Positions 34,477 through 42,953 of a stretch of DNA of 64,000 nt are shown here, one piece after another. Location: NCBI GenBank assembly GCA_023428245.1, contig JAEYYX010000069.1, forward strand, positions 1 to 64,000, in the 5' to 3' direction. The notes below the pieces were generated by a model. It was not told the origin of the DNA, searched no databases, and saw nothing but the letters and a program-made list of their open reading frames with translations. The position numbers and the translations under genes were made by a program. Numbering within the stretch: the stretch's first letter is position 1; each line of letters opens with the position of its first letter. Source of the DNA: Pseudomonadota bacterium. Its GTDB lineage: Bacteria; Myxococcota_A; Polyangia; Polyangiales; Polyangiaceae.

Positions 34477-35030
34477 GGGAGCTCTCCGAATTTAGGGAGG
34501 GCCCCAGCGCTCCAAAGTTCGGCGAGGGACGAAGCGCCCGCGTCCCGCGGCGAGAGGATCGGGTCTTGGACCGGCCAGGTGATGCCGAGCTCGGGATCGT
34601 TCCAGCGCAATGTCACCTCTGCGCTTGGAGTGTAAAGAGCGTCACACTTATAGATAACATGAGCGGTTTCCGTGAGGACAACAAATCCATGAGCGAAACC
34701 GCGAGGAACGAAGAGCTGGGCTCCGTTTTCGGCGCTGAGCTCTTCCGCGACCCATTGACCAAAAGTCGGTGAGCCGACGCGCACGTCGACCGCGACGTCC
34801 CAGATGGCTCCGGTGACAGCGAAGATGAGCTTGCTCTGGCTGTGAGGGTTCTGAAAATGGAGACCGCGCAGGACCGACTTTCGGGAGACCGAAAGGTTAT
34901 CCTGAACGAAGCTATTGGCTTCCGTGGGCCACTTTCCGGCGACCCAGGTCTCTTGAAATGAGCCTCGAGCGTCAGGGAAGCGGCGAGGAGTCAAGCGAAG
35001 AACATCGGGGATTCGGAGGCGTTCGAACAC
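34473..35030 (-). CDS. rfbC: dTDP-4-dehydrorhamnose 3,5-epimerase
   Basis: A cupin-fold epimerase that converts dTDP-4-keto-6-deoxyglucose to the L-lyxo form. The 185-residue length is typical. Motifs include 'DARGSFQETW', 'VSRKSVLRGLHFQNPHSQ' with the catalytic His in LRGLHFQ, 'VDVRVGSPTFGQWV', 'FVPRGFAHGF' and 'VIYKCDALYTP' with the second catalytic region. The start lies 6 bp after rfbA and the end overlaps rfbD, so the genes are read as one unit. Confidence 0.95.
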   Translation of the reverse strand: MFERLRIPDVLRLTPRRFPDARGSFQETWVAGKWPTEANSFVQDNLSVSRKSVLRGLHFQNPHSQSKLIFAVTGAIWDVAVDVRVGSPTFGQWVAEELSAENGAQLFVPRGFAHGFVVLTETAHVIYKCDALYTPSAEVTLRWNDPELGITWPVQDPILSPRDAGASSLAELWSAGALPKFGELP

Positions 35031-35036
35031 GGACTT

Positions 35037-35909
35037 TTAGGACCTCTGGGTCAGCATTTCAGAAAGGAAGCGAGCGTAGCGCGTCTTGCCGAGTCGCTCG
35101 ATCTGGGCCGAGAGCTCGTCAGCTGAGATCCAACCATTGCGGAAGGCGATCTCCTCTGGAGACGCGATGATGAGTCCTTGACGTTCCTGGACCGTCTGAA
35201 CGAACTGGGCTGCTTGGAGTAGGGCTTCGGGAGTTCCTGTGTCGAGCCACGCGACGCCGCGTCCGAGCTCGACCAAGTCGAGTAGCCCTTCATTCAGGTA
35301 GAGCCGGTTCAGATCGGTGATCTCAAGCTCACCTCGGGCCGAGGGACGCAGACTGCGCGCTAGGTCGCACACATTGCGATCGTAGAAATAGAGTCCTGTG
35401 ACGGCGATTTTGCTCTTGGGATGAGGTGGCTTTTCTTCGAGCCCACATACCCGCCCCTCCCTGTCGAACTCAGCAACGCCGTAGTCGCTCGGATTCGCGA
35501 CTGGATAACCGAAGATGCGCGCGCCCTTCTTGATTTGGCCGGCGTCGCGGAGCGTCCGCTGGAGGCCGTAACCGTAGTAGATGTTATCCCCGAGGATGAG
35601 TGCGGAGCTCTCGCCACCGATGAAATCGCGGCCGAGCAAGAACGCTTGGGCCAGGCCGTCCGGAGACTCCTGGAGAACGTATTCGAAGCTGAGCCCCCAC
35701 TGACGCCCGTCACCGAGCAGTCCTTCGTAAGCAGAGCGCGCTTCCGGAGAGGTGATGAGGAGGATCTCGCGAATGCCCGCGAGCATGAGGACGCTCAGCG
35801 GGTAATAGATCATCGGCTTGTCGTACACCGGCACGAGCTGTTTGCTCATAGCCCGGGTGATCGGAAACAAGCGGGATCCCGTCCCTCCTGCCAGAATCAG
35901 GCCCTTCAT
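35037..35909 (-). CDS. rfbA: Glucose-1-phosphate thymidylyltransferase
   Basis: The first committed enzyme of dTDP-rhamnose synthesis, joining dTTP and glucose-1-phosphate. The 290-residue protein shows the nucleotidyltransferase signature 'GLILAGGTGSRLFPITRAMS', 'VYDKPMIYYPLSVLMLAGI', 'LQESPDGLAQAFLLGRDFIG', 'LILGDNIYYG' and 'EEKPPHPKSKIAVTGLYFYD'. It is followed by rfbC after 6 bp and preceded by rfbB after 34 bp. The length equals the RfbA norm. Secure. Confidence 0.97.
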   Translation of the reverse strand: MKGLILAGGTGSRLFPITRAMSKQLVPVYDKPMIYYPLSVLMLAGIREILLITSPEARSAYEGLLGDGRQWGLSFEYVLQESPDGLAQAFLLGRDFIGGESSALILGDNIYYGYGLQRTLRDAGQIKKGARIFGYPVANPSDYGVAEFDREGRVCGLEEKPPHPKSKIAVTGLYFYDRNVCDLARSLRPSARGELEITDLNRLYLNEGLLDLVELGRGVAWLDTGTPEALLQAAQFVQTVQERQGLIIASPEEIAFRNGWISADELSAQIERLGKTRYARFLSEMLTQRS

Positions 35910-35943
35910 CTCAGTCCCACTCTACGTGTTCGCTCTTCCCGTT

Positions 35944-37101
35944 TCAAAGCGAGGCTCCCGACCCGATCCGGGCCGAGTAGTTCTTCTCGAGCCAAGCCTC
36001 ATGATCTTGATGAGAGCACGCTTTGACCCAAGCCTCGTGCTTGAGATACCAGCGGACGGTTCGTGCGAGGCCTGTCCCGAGTGATTCAGAGGGCTGCCAG
36101 CCGCACTCACGGCGAATTTTGCTTGCGTCGATCGCGTAGCGTAGGTCGTGTCCGGGGCGATCGGGAACGAAGCGGACGAGACTCCGAACCTTCATCGGAT
36201 CTTGATCGGTCGCCTGGGCCACCAGATCGCAAATGCTGTGCACGATGTCGATGTTCCGAGCCTCGGCATTGCCCCCGATATTGTAGGTTTCGCCGTCGCG
36301 CCCCCGCGTGAGCGCGGCCCACAGGGCGCTCACGTGATCGGTGACGAACAGCCAGTCCCGGACGTTCTTCCCCTGCCCGTAGACCGGGAGCTCGCGGCCG
36401 TCCCGCGCGTTCAAGATCATGAGGGGAATGAGCTTCTCTGGGAACTGATAAGGACCGTAGTTGTTCGAGCAGTTCGTGATCCGAGTGCGGAGGCCGTACG
36501 TTCGCGCGTAGGCGCGTACCAAATGGTCGCTTGATGCCTTGGACGCCGAATAGGGGCTCGACGGATCGTACGGAGTGTTCTCAACGAAAAGGCCTTCTTC
36601 GCCGAGGGATCCGTAGACCTCGTCGGTGCTCACGTGGTGAAAGACGGGCGATCTTGCGAGGCCGCGGGCCGCTTCGAGCAGGTGGAACGTGCCGAGCACG
36701 TTGGTCTCGATGAACGCGGCGGGTGCTGTGATTGAGCGATCGACGTGGCTCTCCGCAGCAAAGTGTATAATGATCTCGGGCTCGAACTCGCGGACGATCT
36801 CCTGGATCTTCTCCCGCTCTCGGAGGTCCGCGAAAATGAAGGAATAGTTCGGCAGAGAGGCGAGAGGGACGAGACTGTCCGGGTGCGCCGCGTAAGTGAG
36901 AGCGTCCAGGTTTCGGAAGGACGTCTCGGGCAGCTGGGGGACGGATTCGAGGAGAAAGTTCGCGCCGATGAAGCCGCTGCCCCCGGTGACGAGCACACGT
37001 CGTCCCCTGAGCGACTCTCTGACGCCTTCAGGGAGACGCAAGCCATCGCTCGGGCATGCCAGCCAGTCGTGGTTGTCAACAGGGCTCACCCGCGGCGGCA
37101 T
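35944..37101 (-). CDS. rfbB: dTDP-glucose 4,6-dehydratase
   Basis: An NAD-dependent extended SDR that makes dTDP-4-keto-6-deoxyglucose. Using the ATG at 37101 the protein has 385 residues, including a ~30-residue leader before the Rossmann motif 'VLVTGGSGFIGANFLLE'. Other hallmarks are 'HFAAESHVDRSI', 'FHHVSTDEVYGSLG', 'PYSASKASSDHLVRAY' (YxxxK) and 'NCSNNYGPYQFPEKLIPL'. It is the first gene of the rhamnose operon (rfbB-A-C-D - glycosyltransferase - flippase-like). The longer frame starting at 37278 overlaps selO and was rejected. Confidence 0.96.
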   Translation of the reverse strand: MPPRVSPVDNHDWLACPSDGLRLPEGVRESLRGRRVLVTGGSGFIGANFLLESVPQLPETSFRNLDALTYAAHPDSLVPLASLPNYSFIFADLREREKIQEIVREFEPEIIIHFAAESHVDRSITAPAAFIETNVLGTFHLLEAARGLARSPVFHHVSTDEVYGSLGEEGLFVENTPYDPSSPYSASKASSDHLVRAYARTYGLRTRITNCSNNYGPYQFPEKLIPLMILNARDGRELPVYGQGKNVRDWLFVTDHVSALWAALTRGRDGETYNIGGNAEARNIDIVHSICDLVAQATDQDPMKVRSLVRFVPDRPGHDLRYAIDASKIRRECGWQPSESLGTGLARTVRWYLKHEAWVKACSHQDHEAWLEKNYSARIGSGASL

Positions 37102-37208
37102 AGCCAGCCCCACTAGGGTGTGTCCATGGGTCCGCGAGTGGCCCTCGCTTTTTCCACTTTCGTTGCGTGTCCTGGCAGTGAGGCTCAACAAAGCCTGATT
37201 CCGTACAC

Positions 37209-38801
37209 TTATGAGCTGCAGCTCAGCATCGAGCAGCCGGCCCGATTCCGAGCCCAGTCGGGACGCCGCGCTGCCCACTCGTCGTGTTCAGGTTGTTCGT
37301 CGTAGGGACGCCGGAGCAGCTCAAGCAGAGTGTGGACAAGGGAAGGGTCGCCGAGCTCCGCGCGGTCGATGGCGAGCTGAGCCATGTAGTTGCGAAAGAT
37401 GTACTTGGGATTTGAGCGGCGCATAGCTCTCCGCCGCTCGTCGATGGATCGCCCGGACTCCGCGAGGTCGCGTGTGACCCGCGCGCTCAGCCGATCGAGG
37501 AAGTGGTCGAGGGTCGCGAAGTAGTCAGGCTCGCGGCGCTCGGGAGCATAGTAGGAGAGTTCGAGTGGTGCCCGGCGTTCGGCCTGCGATAGGTGCGGGT
37601 CGAAGTTTACGTCCGCGAGCTTGCGGAAGAAGATTGTCATATCCGTCTCAACCATGCCGAGCAGGACGAAAATTTCCTCGCTGAGGAAGCGGTCTTCGTC
37701 TTCGTCCCAGCTCGAGAGGCCGAGCTTACCGAGCATCATTTGACGCTGGCAGCGATCGAGTTCCTCAACGTAAGCACCCAGAGCTTCTTCCAGCGGCTCT
37801 ACGCTGCCGACGAGCGGGTACAAGGCATTTCCGAGCTGAGCCAGATTCCATTCACCGACGCGCGGCTGCGCTCCGAAGCGATACCTGCGGCCGTGGGCGT
37901 CTGTGGTGTTTGGCGTGAAAGAGGGATCGAAATCCTCCACCCAGCCGTAAGGTCCATAGTCGATCGTGAGCCCGAGGATCGACATGTTGTCCGTGTTCAT
38001 GACGCCGTGGACGAATCCGACCCGCATCCACTCGACCATGAGAGCCGCGGTCCTCACGCAAACTTCGCGATAGAATCGGACGAACTCACCGGGTCCCGGC
38101 GGCTTGCCTGGGCTCAAGAGCTCGGGGAAGAAATGCGTCAGAGCGTAGGTCGCAAGGCGCCTCAGCGTCTCGCTATCGCCTCTTGAAGCAAAGATCTCGA
38201 AGTTTCCGAAGCGGAGGAAGCTCTCAGCGACCCGGCAAACGATCGCCCCGGGCTCAAACTTAGGCCGACCATCGTAGAACATGTCACGTTCGACCTGATC
38301 TCCGGTCTGGACCAAAGAGAGCGCGCGGGTCGTAGGAATGCCGAGGTGGTGCATCGCCTCGCTACACAAGAACTCACGTACGCTTGAGCGCATGACCGCG
38401 CGCCCGTCGGCGCGCCGGGAGTAGGGCGTCGGCCCCGCCCCTTTCAGCTGAAGCTCAAGACGCTTGCCCGATTCGGTGCGGACCTCGGTGAGCGTGATCG
38501 CGCGGCCGTCGCCGAGTTGCCCCGCCCAGTTTCCGAATTGGTGTCCCCCGTAACAGGCCGCGTAGGGATCCATGCCTTCGAGGATTTCGTTGCCTCCGAG
38601 CACGCGCTCCCAGGGCCCCCGAAGTTCCTGTTCCGAGAGCCCGAGCTCTTCGGTCATCTCTCGACTGAAAGCCAAGAGTCGCGGCGCGCTCACCGGAGTC
38701 GGGCGCACGCGGGAGGCGCAGGCCTTTTCGACCGGGCGGAGCCGCGGTCCGGTCTCGGGGTCGACCGGGAGCTCGCTGAGGAACGTGCTTTCGAAGCGCA
38801 T
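37209..38801 (-). CDS. selO: Protein adenylyltransferase SelO (YdiU family)
   Basis: SelO is a pseudokinase-fold enzyme that transfers AMP to protein hydroxyl groups during redox stress. The 530-residue protein has the family blocks 'DPYAACYGGHQFGNWAGQLG', 'LQLKGAGPTPYSRRADGRA', 'GIPTTRALSLV', 'GVMNTDNMSILGLTIDYGPY' and 'FLDRLSARV'. The C-terminus is 'GCSMLSCSS'; the Cys near the end is where many SelO proteins have Cys or, in animals, selenocysteine. It precedes rfbB on the same strand, but no functional link is evident. Confidence 0.93.
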   Translation of the reverse strand: MRFESTFLSELPVDPETGPRLRPVEKACASRVRPTPVSAPRLLAFSREMTEELGLSEQELRGPWERVLGGNEILEGMDPYAACYGGHQFGNWAGQLGDGRAITLTEVRTESGKRLELQLKGAGPTPYSRRADGRAVMRSSVREFLCSEAMHHLGIPTTRALSLVQTGDQVERDMFYDGRPKFEPGAIVCRVAESFLRFGNFEIFASRGDSETLRRLATYALTHFFPELLSPGKPPGPGEFVRFYREVCVRTAALMVEWMRVGFVHGVMNTDNMSILGLTIDYGPYGWVEDFDPSFTPNTTDAHGRRYRFGAQPRVGEWNLAQLGNALYPLVGSVEPLEEALGAYVEELDRCQRQMMLGKLGLSSWDEDEDRFLSEEIFVLLGMVETDMTIFFRKLADVNFDPHLSQAERRAPLELSYYAPERREPDYFATLDHFLDRLSARVTRDLAESGRSIDERRRAMRRSNPKYIFRNYMAQLAIDRAELGDPSLVHTLLELLRRPYDEQPEHDEWAARRPDWARNRAGCSMLSCSS

Positions 38802-38880
38802 CTCGCTGTCTTAGGACACGCCCCGGAAATGGCGAGGCGCGGCGCGGGGGCGCGCTCTCCTTGACCCGTTCCTGCCATCT

Positions 38881-40272
38881 CTAGCGGCCAAGGATCTCGA
38901 GCCCGACCTCGATATGGACGGCGATGGCGGCTTCGAGCGCGCCGGGCATGTGGGGACGATAGGTGCTACTATGTAAAGGATCGAGTCCGGGGCCTCCGGA
39001 GCGCGCCTTTGCGACAGCGGGGGGCGCCGCCGTGCCCACCATGAGCATCACCGTGGGCAGGTGCGCGCGGGAGTACTCGGCGAAATCCTCCGAGCCCATC
39101 TCGGGGGGCAGCTCGCTGACCTCGAAACCACTGACGCTCTCTCTGAGACGCTTTGCGAGCCGCCGCGTGAGCTCAGCATCATTGACGGCGGCGGCGACGT
39201 CTCGCTGCACTTCGACGCGAGGAGCTTTCGGCGCGCTCTTGCTCTGGGCGAGGGCGCGTGCTCTGCGTTCAATGGCCCCAAGGACAATCTCACGTGTCTT
39301 GTCCTGAAAAGTGCGGACTGTGAGCTCGAGCCGGACTTCGTCGGGGATGACGTTGTTTTTGGTACCGCCGTGGATGGAGCCGACCGTGATGACGGCGGAC
39401 TCGAGAGGACTCACCTCACGGGAGACGATGCTCTGGAGGCTGAGCACGAACTCTGCAGCCATGACAATCGGATCGACGCTCGTTTCAGGATAGGCGCCGT
39501 GGCCTCCCTTGCCGTAGAGGGTCACAGAGACTGAGTCCGCCGATGCCGCGAAAGGCCCCGGCGTGAAGCCGACGGTCCCCACTGGGAGTTGATCGTGAGC
39601 GTGAATGGCGAAGACGAGGTTCGGCGGGGGAAGCGAGCTCAAGATCCCGCTTTCGACAAGGGCGCGCGCGCCCTCGAGCGTTTCTTCGGCGGGCTGAGCC
39701 ACAAGGATGAGCGTCCCCTGCCAGAGGTCCCTGGAGGTCGAAAAGAAGCTGGCTGCGCCGAGCCACGCGGCCATATGGAGATCGTGGCCGCATGCGTGCA
39801 TCACCGGCGTCACGGAGCCGCTAGCTGCGGCGACCGCCTTCTTGCTCGCGTAGGGTAGCCCTGTCTGTTCACGAACAGGCAATGCGTCGAGCTCTGTGCG
39901 CAGGAAGAGAGTCTTGCCGGGGCCATTTTTGAGCGTCGCGACGAAGCCGTGTCCTCCAGGCTGGGAGCGCACGCTGAAGCCGAGTTTTTTTACTTCCCGG
40001 GCGAGGTACGCGGAGGTCTTCCTTTCGGAGCCGGAGAGCTCAGGGTTCGCGTGGAGCCACTCGTAGTGGCGCTTCTGTTTTGCGGCGAGAGCTTTCGCCC
40101 AGGAGTTTCGGGACTCCGTCGCTTGCGGAGCGCTCGTCTCTGCGCGGGCGGCCCCGACCCTGAGACTCAGAGCCACGGCGAGCGGAAGCCAAGTCGCCAC
40201 CCTCGCTGACCTGTGGTGCCAGCAAGGGAGAAACCGGAAGGACGCCGATGAGGCGCGGCAAGGGCGGTGCAT
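38881..40272 (-). CDS. Exported M20-family amidohydrolase
   Basis: From the ATG at 40272 the protein has 463 residues with a likely signal peptide ('WLPLAVALSLRVGAARA'). The M20D metallo-amidohydrolase pattern is present: 'RTELDALPVREQTGLPYAS', the metal ligands 'HACGHDLHMAAWLG', 'QPAEETLEGA' with the catalytic Glu pair, the dimerisation-domain segment 'GKGGHGAYPETSVDPI' and 'MGSEDFAEYS'. Relatives hydrolyse N-acyl amino acids or amide conjugates (hippurate and IAA-amino-acid hydrolases). Export to the periplasm is predicted. It is divergent from mutM; 188 bp separate the starts and no clear promoter was recognised there. Confidence 0.87.
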   Translation of the reverse strand: MHRPCRASSASFRFLPCWHHRSARVATWLPLAVALSLRVGAARAETSAPQATESRNSWAKALAAKQKRHYEWLHANPELSGSERKTSAYLAREVKKLGFSVRSQPGGHGFVATLKNGPGKTLFLRTELDALPVREQTGLPYASKKAVAAASGSVTPVMHACGHDLHMAAWLGAASFFSTSRDLWQGTLILVAQPAEETLEGARALVESGILSSLPPPNLVFAIHAHDQLPVGTVGFTPGPFAASADSVSVTLYGKGGHGAYPETSVDPIVMAAEFVLSLQSIVSREVSPLESAVITVGSIHGGTKNNVIPDEVRLELTVRTFQDKTREIVLGAIERRARALAQSKSAPKAPRVEVQRDVAAAVNDAELTRRLAKRLRESVSGFEVSELPPEMGSEDFAEYSRAHLPTVMLMVGTAAPPAVAKARSGGPGLDPLHSSTYRPHMPGALEAAIAVHIEVGLEILGR

Positions 40273-40460
40273 GAAGGTCCCGGAGTGAACTCTAAGCCCA
40301 GGGCCCGGGCCCGTGGAAGTTGTGAGCGCTCTTCGGGTACTCGGGGTGTTTCGGAGCTTTGTTCTCCGGGGGCTGCCTTTACCGCCCTCGGCAGTGGCGC
40401 TAGGCCAGAGCTCGGACATGACACGCGCGCTGCCCAAGTGTGCACGAGCCGAGGCCGCCG

Positions 40461-41267
40461 ATGCCTGAGCTTCCTGAGGTCGAGGTGACGCGTCGGCAGA
40501 TCGCCCGCGTGCTCGTTGGGCGACGCATCGAGACAGTTTGGGTTGCTAGGCCGAGCTACTTTTTCGTGACCCCGCCTGCGCAGCTGAAAAAAGCTTTGCT
40601 CGGCCGCGTTGTGCAGGAGCTCGGACGAACTGGAAAATATCTCTGTGCCGAGCTCGATGACGCGTCGTCCCTCGTGGTTCACCTCGGGATGACCGGGCAA
40701 TGGAGCGCTTCAGGGCTGAGTCGGAAGGATCATATTCAGTTTCGTCTGGGCCTCGATTCGGGCGCAGAACTCGTGTTTCGGGACGTTCGGAAGTTCGGCA
40801 AGGTCGAATGGGTCTGCGCCGGGGGAAGCTCGGCCCGTCTTGCGCGACTCGGGCCCGACGCGCTCGAAGTCGGCCTCGATGTTTTCCACGAGCGTCTGCA
40901 AAGTCGCGCCATCCCGATCAAGCGTGCGCTCCTGGACCAAAGCATCCTGGCCGGGGTTGGCAACATCTACGCCGACGAAGCCCTCTATCAAGCGCGCATC
41001 TTCCCCACGCGCCCCGCCCGCGACCTGACCCGGGTCGAGGCGGCGGCGCTCCTGCGAGCGATTCGCTCGATTCTTCGCGCCTCGATTCGGGGGGGCGGCA
41101 GCACCATCAACGACTACCTGCAACCGGACGGCGGGCTCGGGGGCTTCCAGAACTGGCACAAGGTCTACGGAAAAGGGGGCGACCCCTGTTCCCGCTGCAA
41201 GACTCCGCTCAGTCGGGTCGTCCTCGGCGGGCGGTCGACCCATTATTGTGCCCGCTGCCAGAGCTAA
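40461..41267 (+). CDS. mutM: Formamidopyrimidine-DNA glycosylase
   Basis: MutM/Fpg excises oxidised purines such as 8-oxoguanine and nicks the abasic site. The 268-residue protein begins 'MPELPEVEVTRRQI'; after Met removal the N-terminal Pro is the nucleophile, which fixes the start at 40461 although the frame extends upstream. Other motifs are 'HLGMTGQWS', 'DVRKFGKVEWV', 'GVGNIYADEALYQA' and 'GGSTINDYLQPDGG'. The C-terminal zinc finger 'CSRCKTP...YCARC' (C-x2-C-x16-C-x2-C) is intact. A hairpin plus T6 terminator follows. Confidence 0.97.
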   Translation: MPELPEVEVTRRQIARVLVGRRIETVWVARPSYFFVTPPAQLKKALLGRVVQELGRTGKYLCAELDDASSLVVHLGMTGQWSASGLSRKDHIQFRLGLDSGAELVFRDVRKFGKVEWVCAGGSSARLARLGPDALEVGLDVFHERLQSRAIPIKRALLDQSILAGVGNIYADEALYQARIFPTRPARDLTRVEAAALLRAIRSILRASIRGGGSTINDYLQPDGGLGGFQNWHKVYGKGGDPCSRCKTPLSRVVLGGRSTHYCARCQS

Positions 41268-41310
41268 CCCGGGAGAAGCCGGGTATTTCGAGGCGCGCAG
41301 GCGAGCGGTC

Positions 41311-41340
41311 CTTTCGGCTCGCGCCGAGGGATCCTTTTTT
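41311..41340 (+). terminator. Rho-independent terminator after mutM
   Basis: CTTTCGGC (41311-41318) and GCCGAGGG (41323-41330) form a stem with two G-U pairs and a TCGC loop, followed within 4 nt by a run of six T (41335-41340). It sits in the mutM-rpiA gap on the coding strand. Confidence 0.75.
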
Positions 41341-41356
41341 GGTACGAGGGGCCCCC

Positions 41357-42052
41357 ATGGCTGAGCAGGATGAGGTCAAGCGAAAAGCGGCCCGGGCGGC
41401 CCTCGCCCACTTACCCGAAGGAGGAGTGCTCGGCCTCGGTACCGGCTCGACAGCCTGCCATTTTGTCGATGCAGTGGGGGAGCTCGTGCGCGCAGGTCGA
41501 AACTACTCGGGTATCCCTACGAGCGAGCGGAGTCGTCAGCAGGCCCTCGCACTCGGGATCCCGCTCCTTCCCGACGAGGGGCCCTGGGAGATCGACGTTT
41601 GCGTGGACGGGGCAGACGAGGTGAGCGCGGACCTCGACCTGATCAAGGGAGGCGGCGCCGCGCACACCCGCGAGAAAATCGTCAACTACGCCTCCCGCCT
41701 GAACATCATCGTCGTGGACAGCTCAAAGGTGAGCGCCCGGCTGGGCGAGAAATGGCCGATCCCGATCGAGGTGCTCACCTACGGCCATCGAGCCACCGAG
41801 CGGCTTCTCGCCGCCTACGGCCGACCGGTGCTTCGGACCGAGGCTGGTCAGCCCACGAAAACCGACGCCGGCAATGTCATTTACGACCTGCACGTCGAGC
41901 CCATCAAGGACGCTGGCAGGCTGGCCGGTCAGCTGGCCCTGGTGCCCGGCGTCGTAGGAACCGGCCTCTTCGTCGGGCGGGCCGACATCGTCCTGGTGGC
42001 AGGGGAGGACGGAATTCGCACCCTGGAGAGGTCCCGGGCGCGAGGCGATTGA
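41357..42052 (+). CDS. rpiA: Ribose-5-phosphate isomerase A
   Basis: RpiA interconverts ribose-5-phosphate and ribulose-5-phosphate in the pentose phosphate pathway. The 231-residue protein from ATG 41357 shows 'GVLGLGTGSTACHFVDAV', 'IPTSERSRQQALALGIPL', 'VCVDGADEVSADLDLIKGGG' with the catalytic acid region, 'HTREKIVNYAS' and 'GNVIYDLHVEPIKD'. The same frame is open far upstream across mutM, but the upstream part is not conserved. A terminator precedes it, so it has its own promoter. Confidence 0.96.
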   Translation: MAEQDEVKRKAARAALAHLPEGGVLGLGTGSTACHFVDAVGELVRAGRNYSGIPTSERSRQQALALGIPLLPDEGPWEIDVCVDGADEVSADLDLIKGGGAAHTREKIVNYASRLNIIVVDSSKVSARLGEKWPIPIEVLTYGHRATERLLAAYGRPVLRTEAGQPTKTDAGNVIYDLHVEPIKDAGRLAGQLALVPGVVGTGLFVGRADIVLVAGEDGIRTLERSRARGD

Positions 42053-42131
42053 CAAGGTCCCTCTAGACCGTGTCAGGATAGGGGAACTAGTGCTGGCGCC
42101 TCGCCGCTTCACCTTCTGAAGAGAGTTCCCT

Positions 42132-42893
42132 TTGCGCATTGAGATTGCTGGCCAAACAGACGTCGGACGAAAGCGAACCCACAACGAAGATAACTTCGCC
42201 ATTTTCGGTGACTTCGGACTCTATCTGGTCGCCGATGGGATGGGTGGGCACGCATCCGGCGAAGTTGCGTCTCAGTTGGCGATCGACACCATGCGGGAGT
42301 TCTTCGCCACGACCCAAGACGATCCGGACAAGACCTGGCCCTACAAGATGGATCGGACCAAGGGCTACGAGGAGAATCGCTTGGTCACCGGAATCAAGCT
42401 CTCCAATCTTCGGATCTTCGAGACTGCTCGGAATAACCCTGCTCAACGAGGCATGGGTACGACGATCGTCGCGCTGTTTGTGACGCAGCAGGGCGTTTAC
42501 CTCGCGCATGTGGGCGACAGCCGCATTTATCGGCTGCGCGACGGGGTCCTCGAACAGCTCACCGAGGATCACTCGCTCCTGAACGACTACAAGAAGATGA
42601 AGCACCTGACGGAGGAGGAGATCGCGAATTTTCCTCACAAGAACGTCATCGTGCGGGCCCTTGGCATGAAGGAGACCGTCAAGGTCGACACGCGCTTCGA
42701 AGAGCCCCGCCTCGGGGACATCATGGTGCTCTGTTCGGATGGACTCGCGGGGCCGGTCAGCGACGAAGACATCCAAGCGATTCTGAGCAGCGCTCCTGAC
42801 CTCAAGACCGCTTCCCAAAGACTCATCGATCGCGCCAATGAGAACGGTGGTCCGGACAACGTGACGTGTGTCCTGGCTCGCTGGGTTCAGTGA
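42132..42893 (+). CDS. PP2C-family serine/threonine protein phosphatase
   Basis: A Mn/Mg-dependent phosphatase that reverses Ser/Thr kinase action. The 253-residue protein has 'GRKRTHNEDNFAIF', 'LYLVADGMGGHASGEVAS', 'MGTTIVALFV', 'AHVGDSRIYRLRDG', 'DHSLLNDY', 'MVLCSDGLAGPVSDEDI' and 'NGGPDNVTCVLA', which together include the metal-binding Asp residues. It starts with TTG at 42132. A TTGACA at 42049-42054 overlaps the rpiA stop and might be a -35, but no good -10 is seen at the right spacing. No partner kinase lies in the window; two FHA-GGDEF proteins in the window could read phosphothreonine marks. Confidence 0.93.
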   Translation: MRIEIAGQTDVGRKRTHNEDNFAIFGDFGLYLVADGMGGHASGEVASQLAIDTMREFFATTQDDPDKTWPYKMDRTKGYEENRLVTGIKLSNLRIFETARNNPAQRGMGTTIVALFVTQQGVYLAHVGDSRIYRLRDGVLEQLTEDHSLLNDYKKMKHLTEEEIANFPHKNVIVRALGMKETVKVDTRFEEPRLGDIMVLCSDGLAGPVSDEDIQAILSSAPDLKTASQRLIDRANENGGPDNVTCVLARWVQ

Positions 42894-42902
42894 GGAACTC
42901 GT

Positions 42903-42952
42903 GAGCCGCCGGCTCGTGCATCTGCGAGCGCGTGGCTCGCGGCAGTGAGCTT
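42903..42952. terminator. Paired hairpins between convergent genes
   Basis: Two small hairpins, GAGCC/GGCTC (42903-42915) and GCGAGC/GCTCGC (42924-42940), lie between the convergent stops. A short TTTT follows on the plus strand near 42951. They could act as a weak terminator for the phosphatase gene. Confidence 0.4.
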
Positions 42953-42953
42953 T

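Noticed and set aside
37134..37153. GCGAG-TGGCC-CTCGC hairpin followed by five T on the plus strand
   Set aside because: All nearby genes are on the minus strand, so there is no plus-strand transcript to terminate; the 5-bp stem is weak and probably chance.
40700..41356. Long plus-strand frame continuous with rpiA
   Set aside because: It overlaps mutM in another frame and its composition is Arg/Pro-rich shadow sequence; the RpiA family begins at the ATG at 41357.
42049..42080. TTGACA overlapping the rpiA stop as promoter for the PP2C gene
   Set aside because: No acceptable -10 hexamer lies 16-18 bp downstream, so it was mentioned but not annotated as a promoter.
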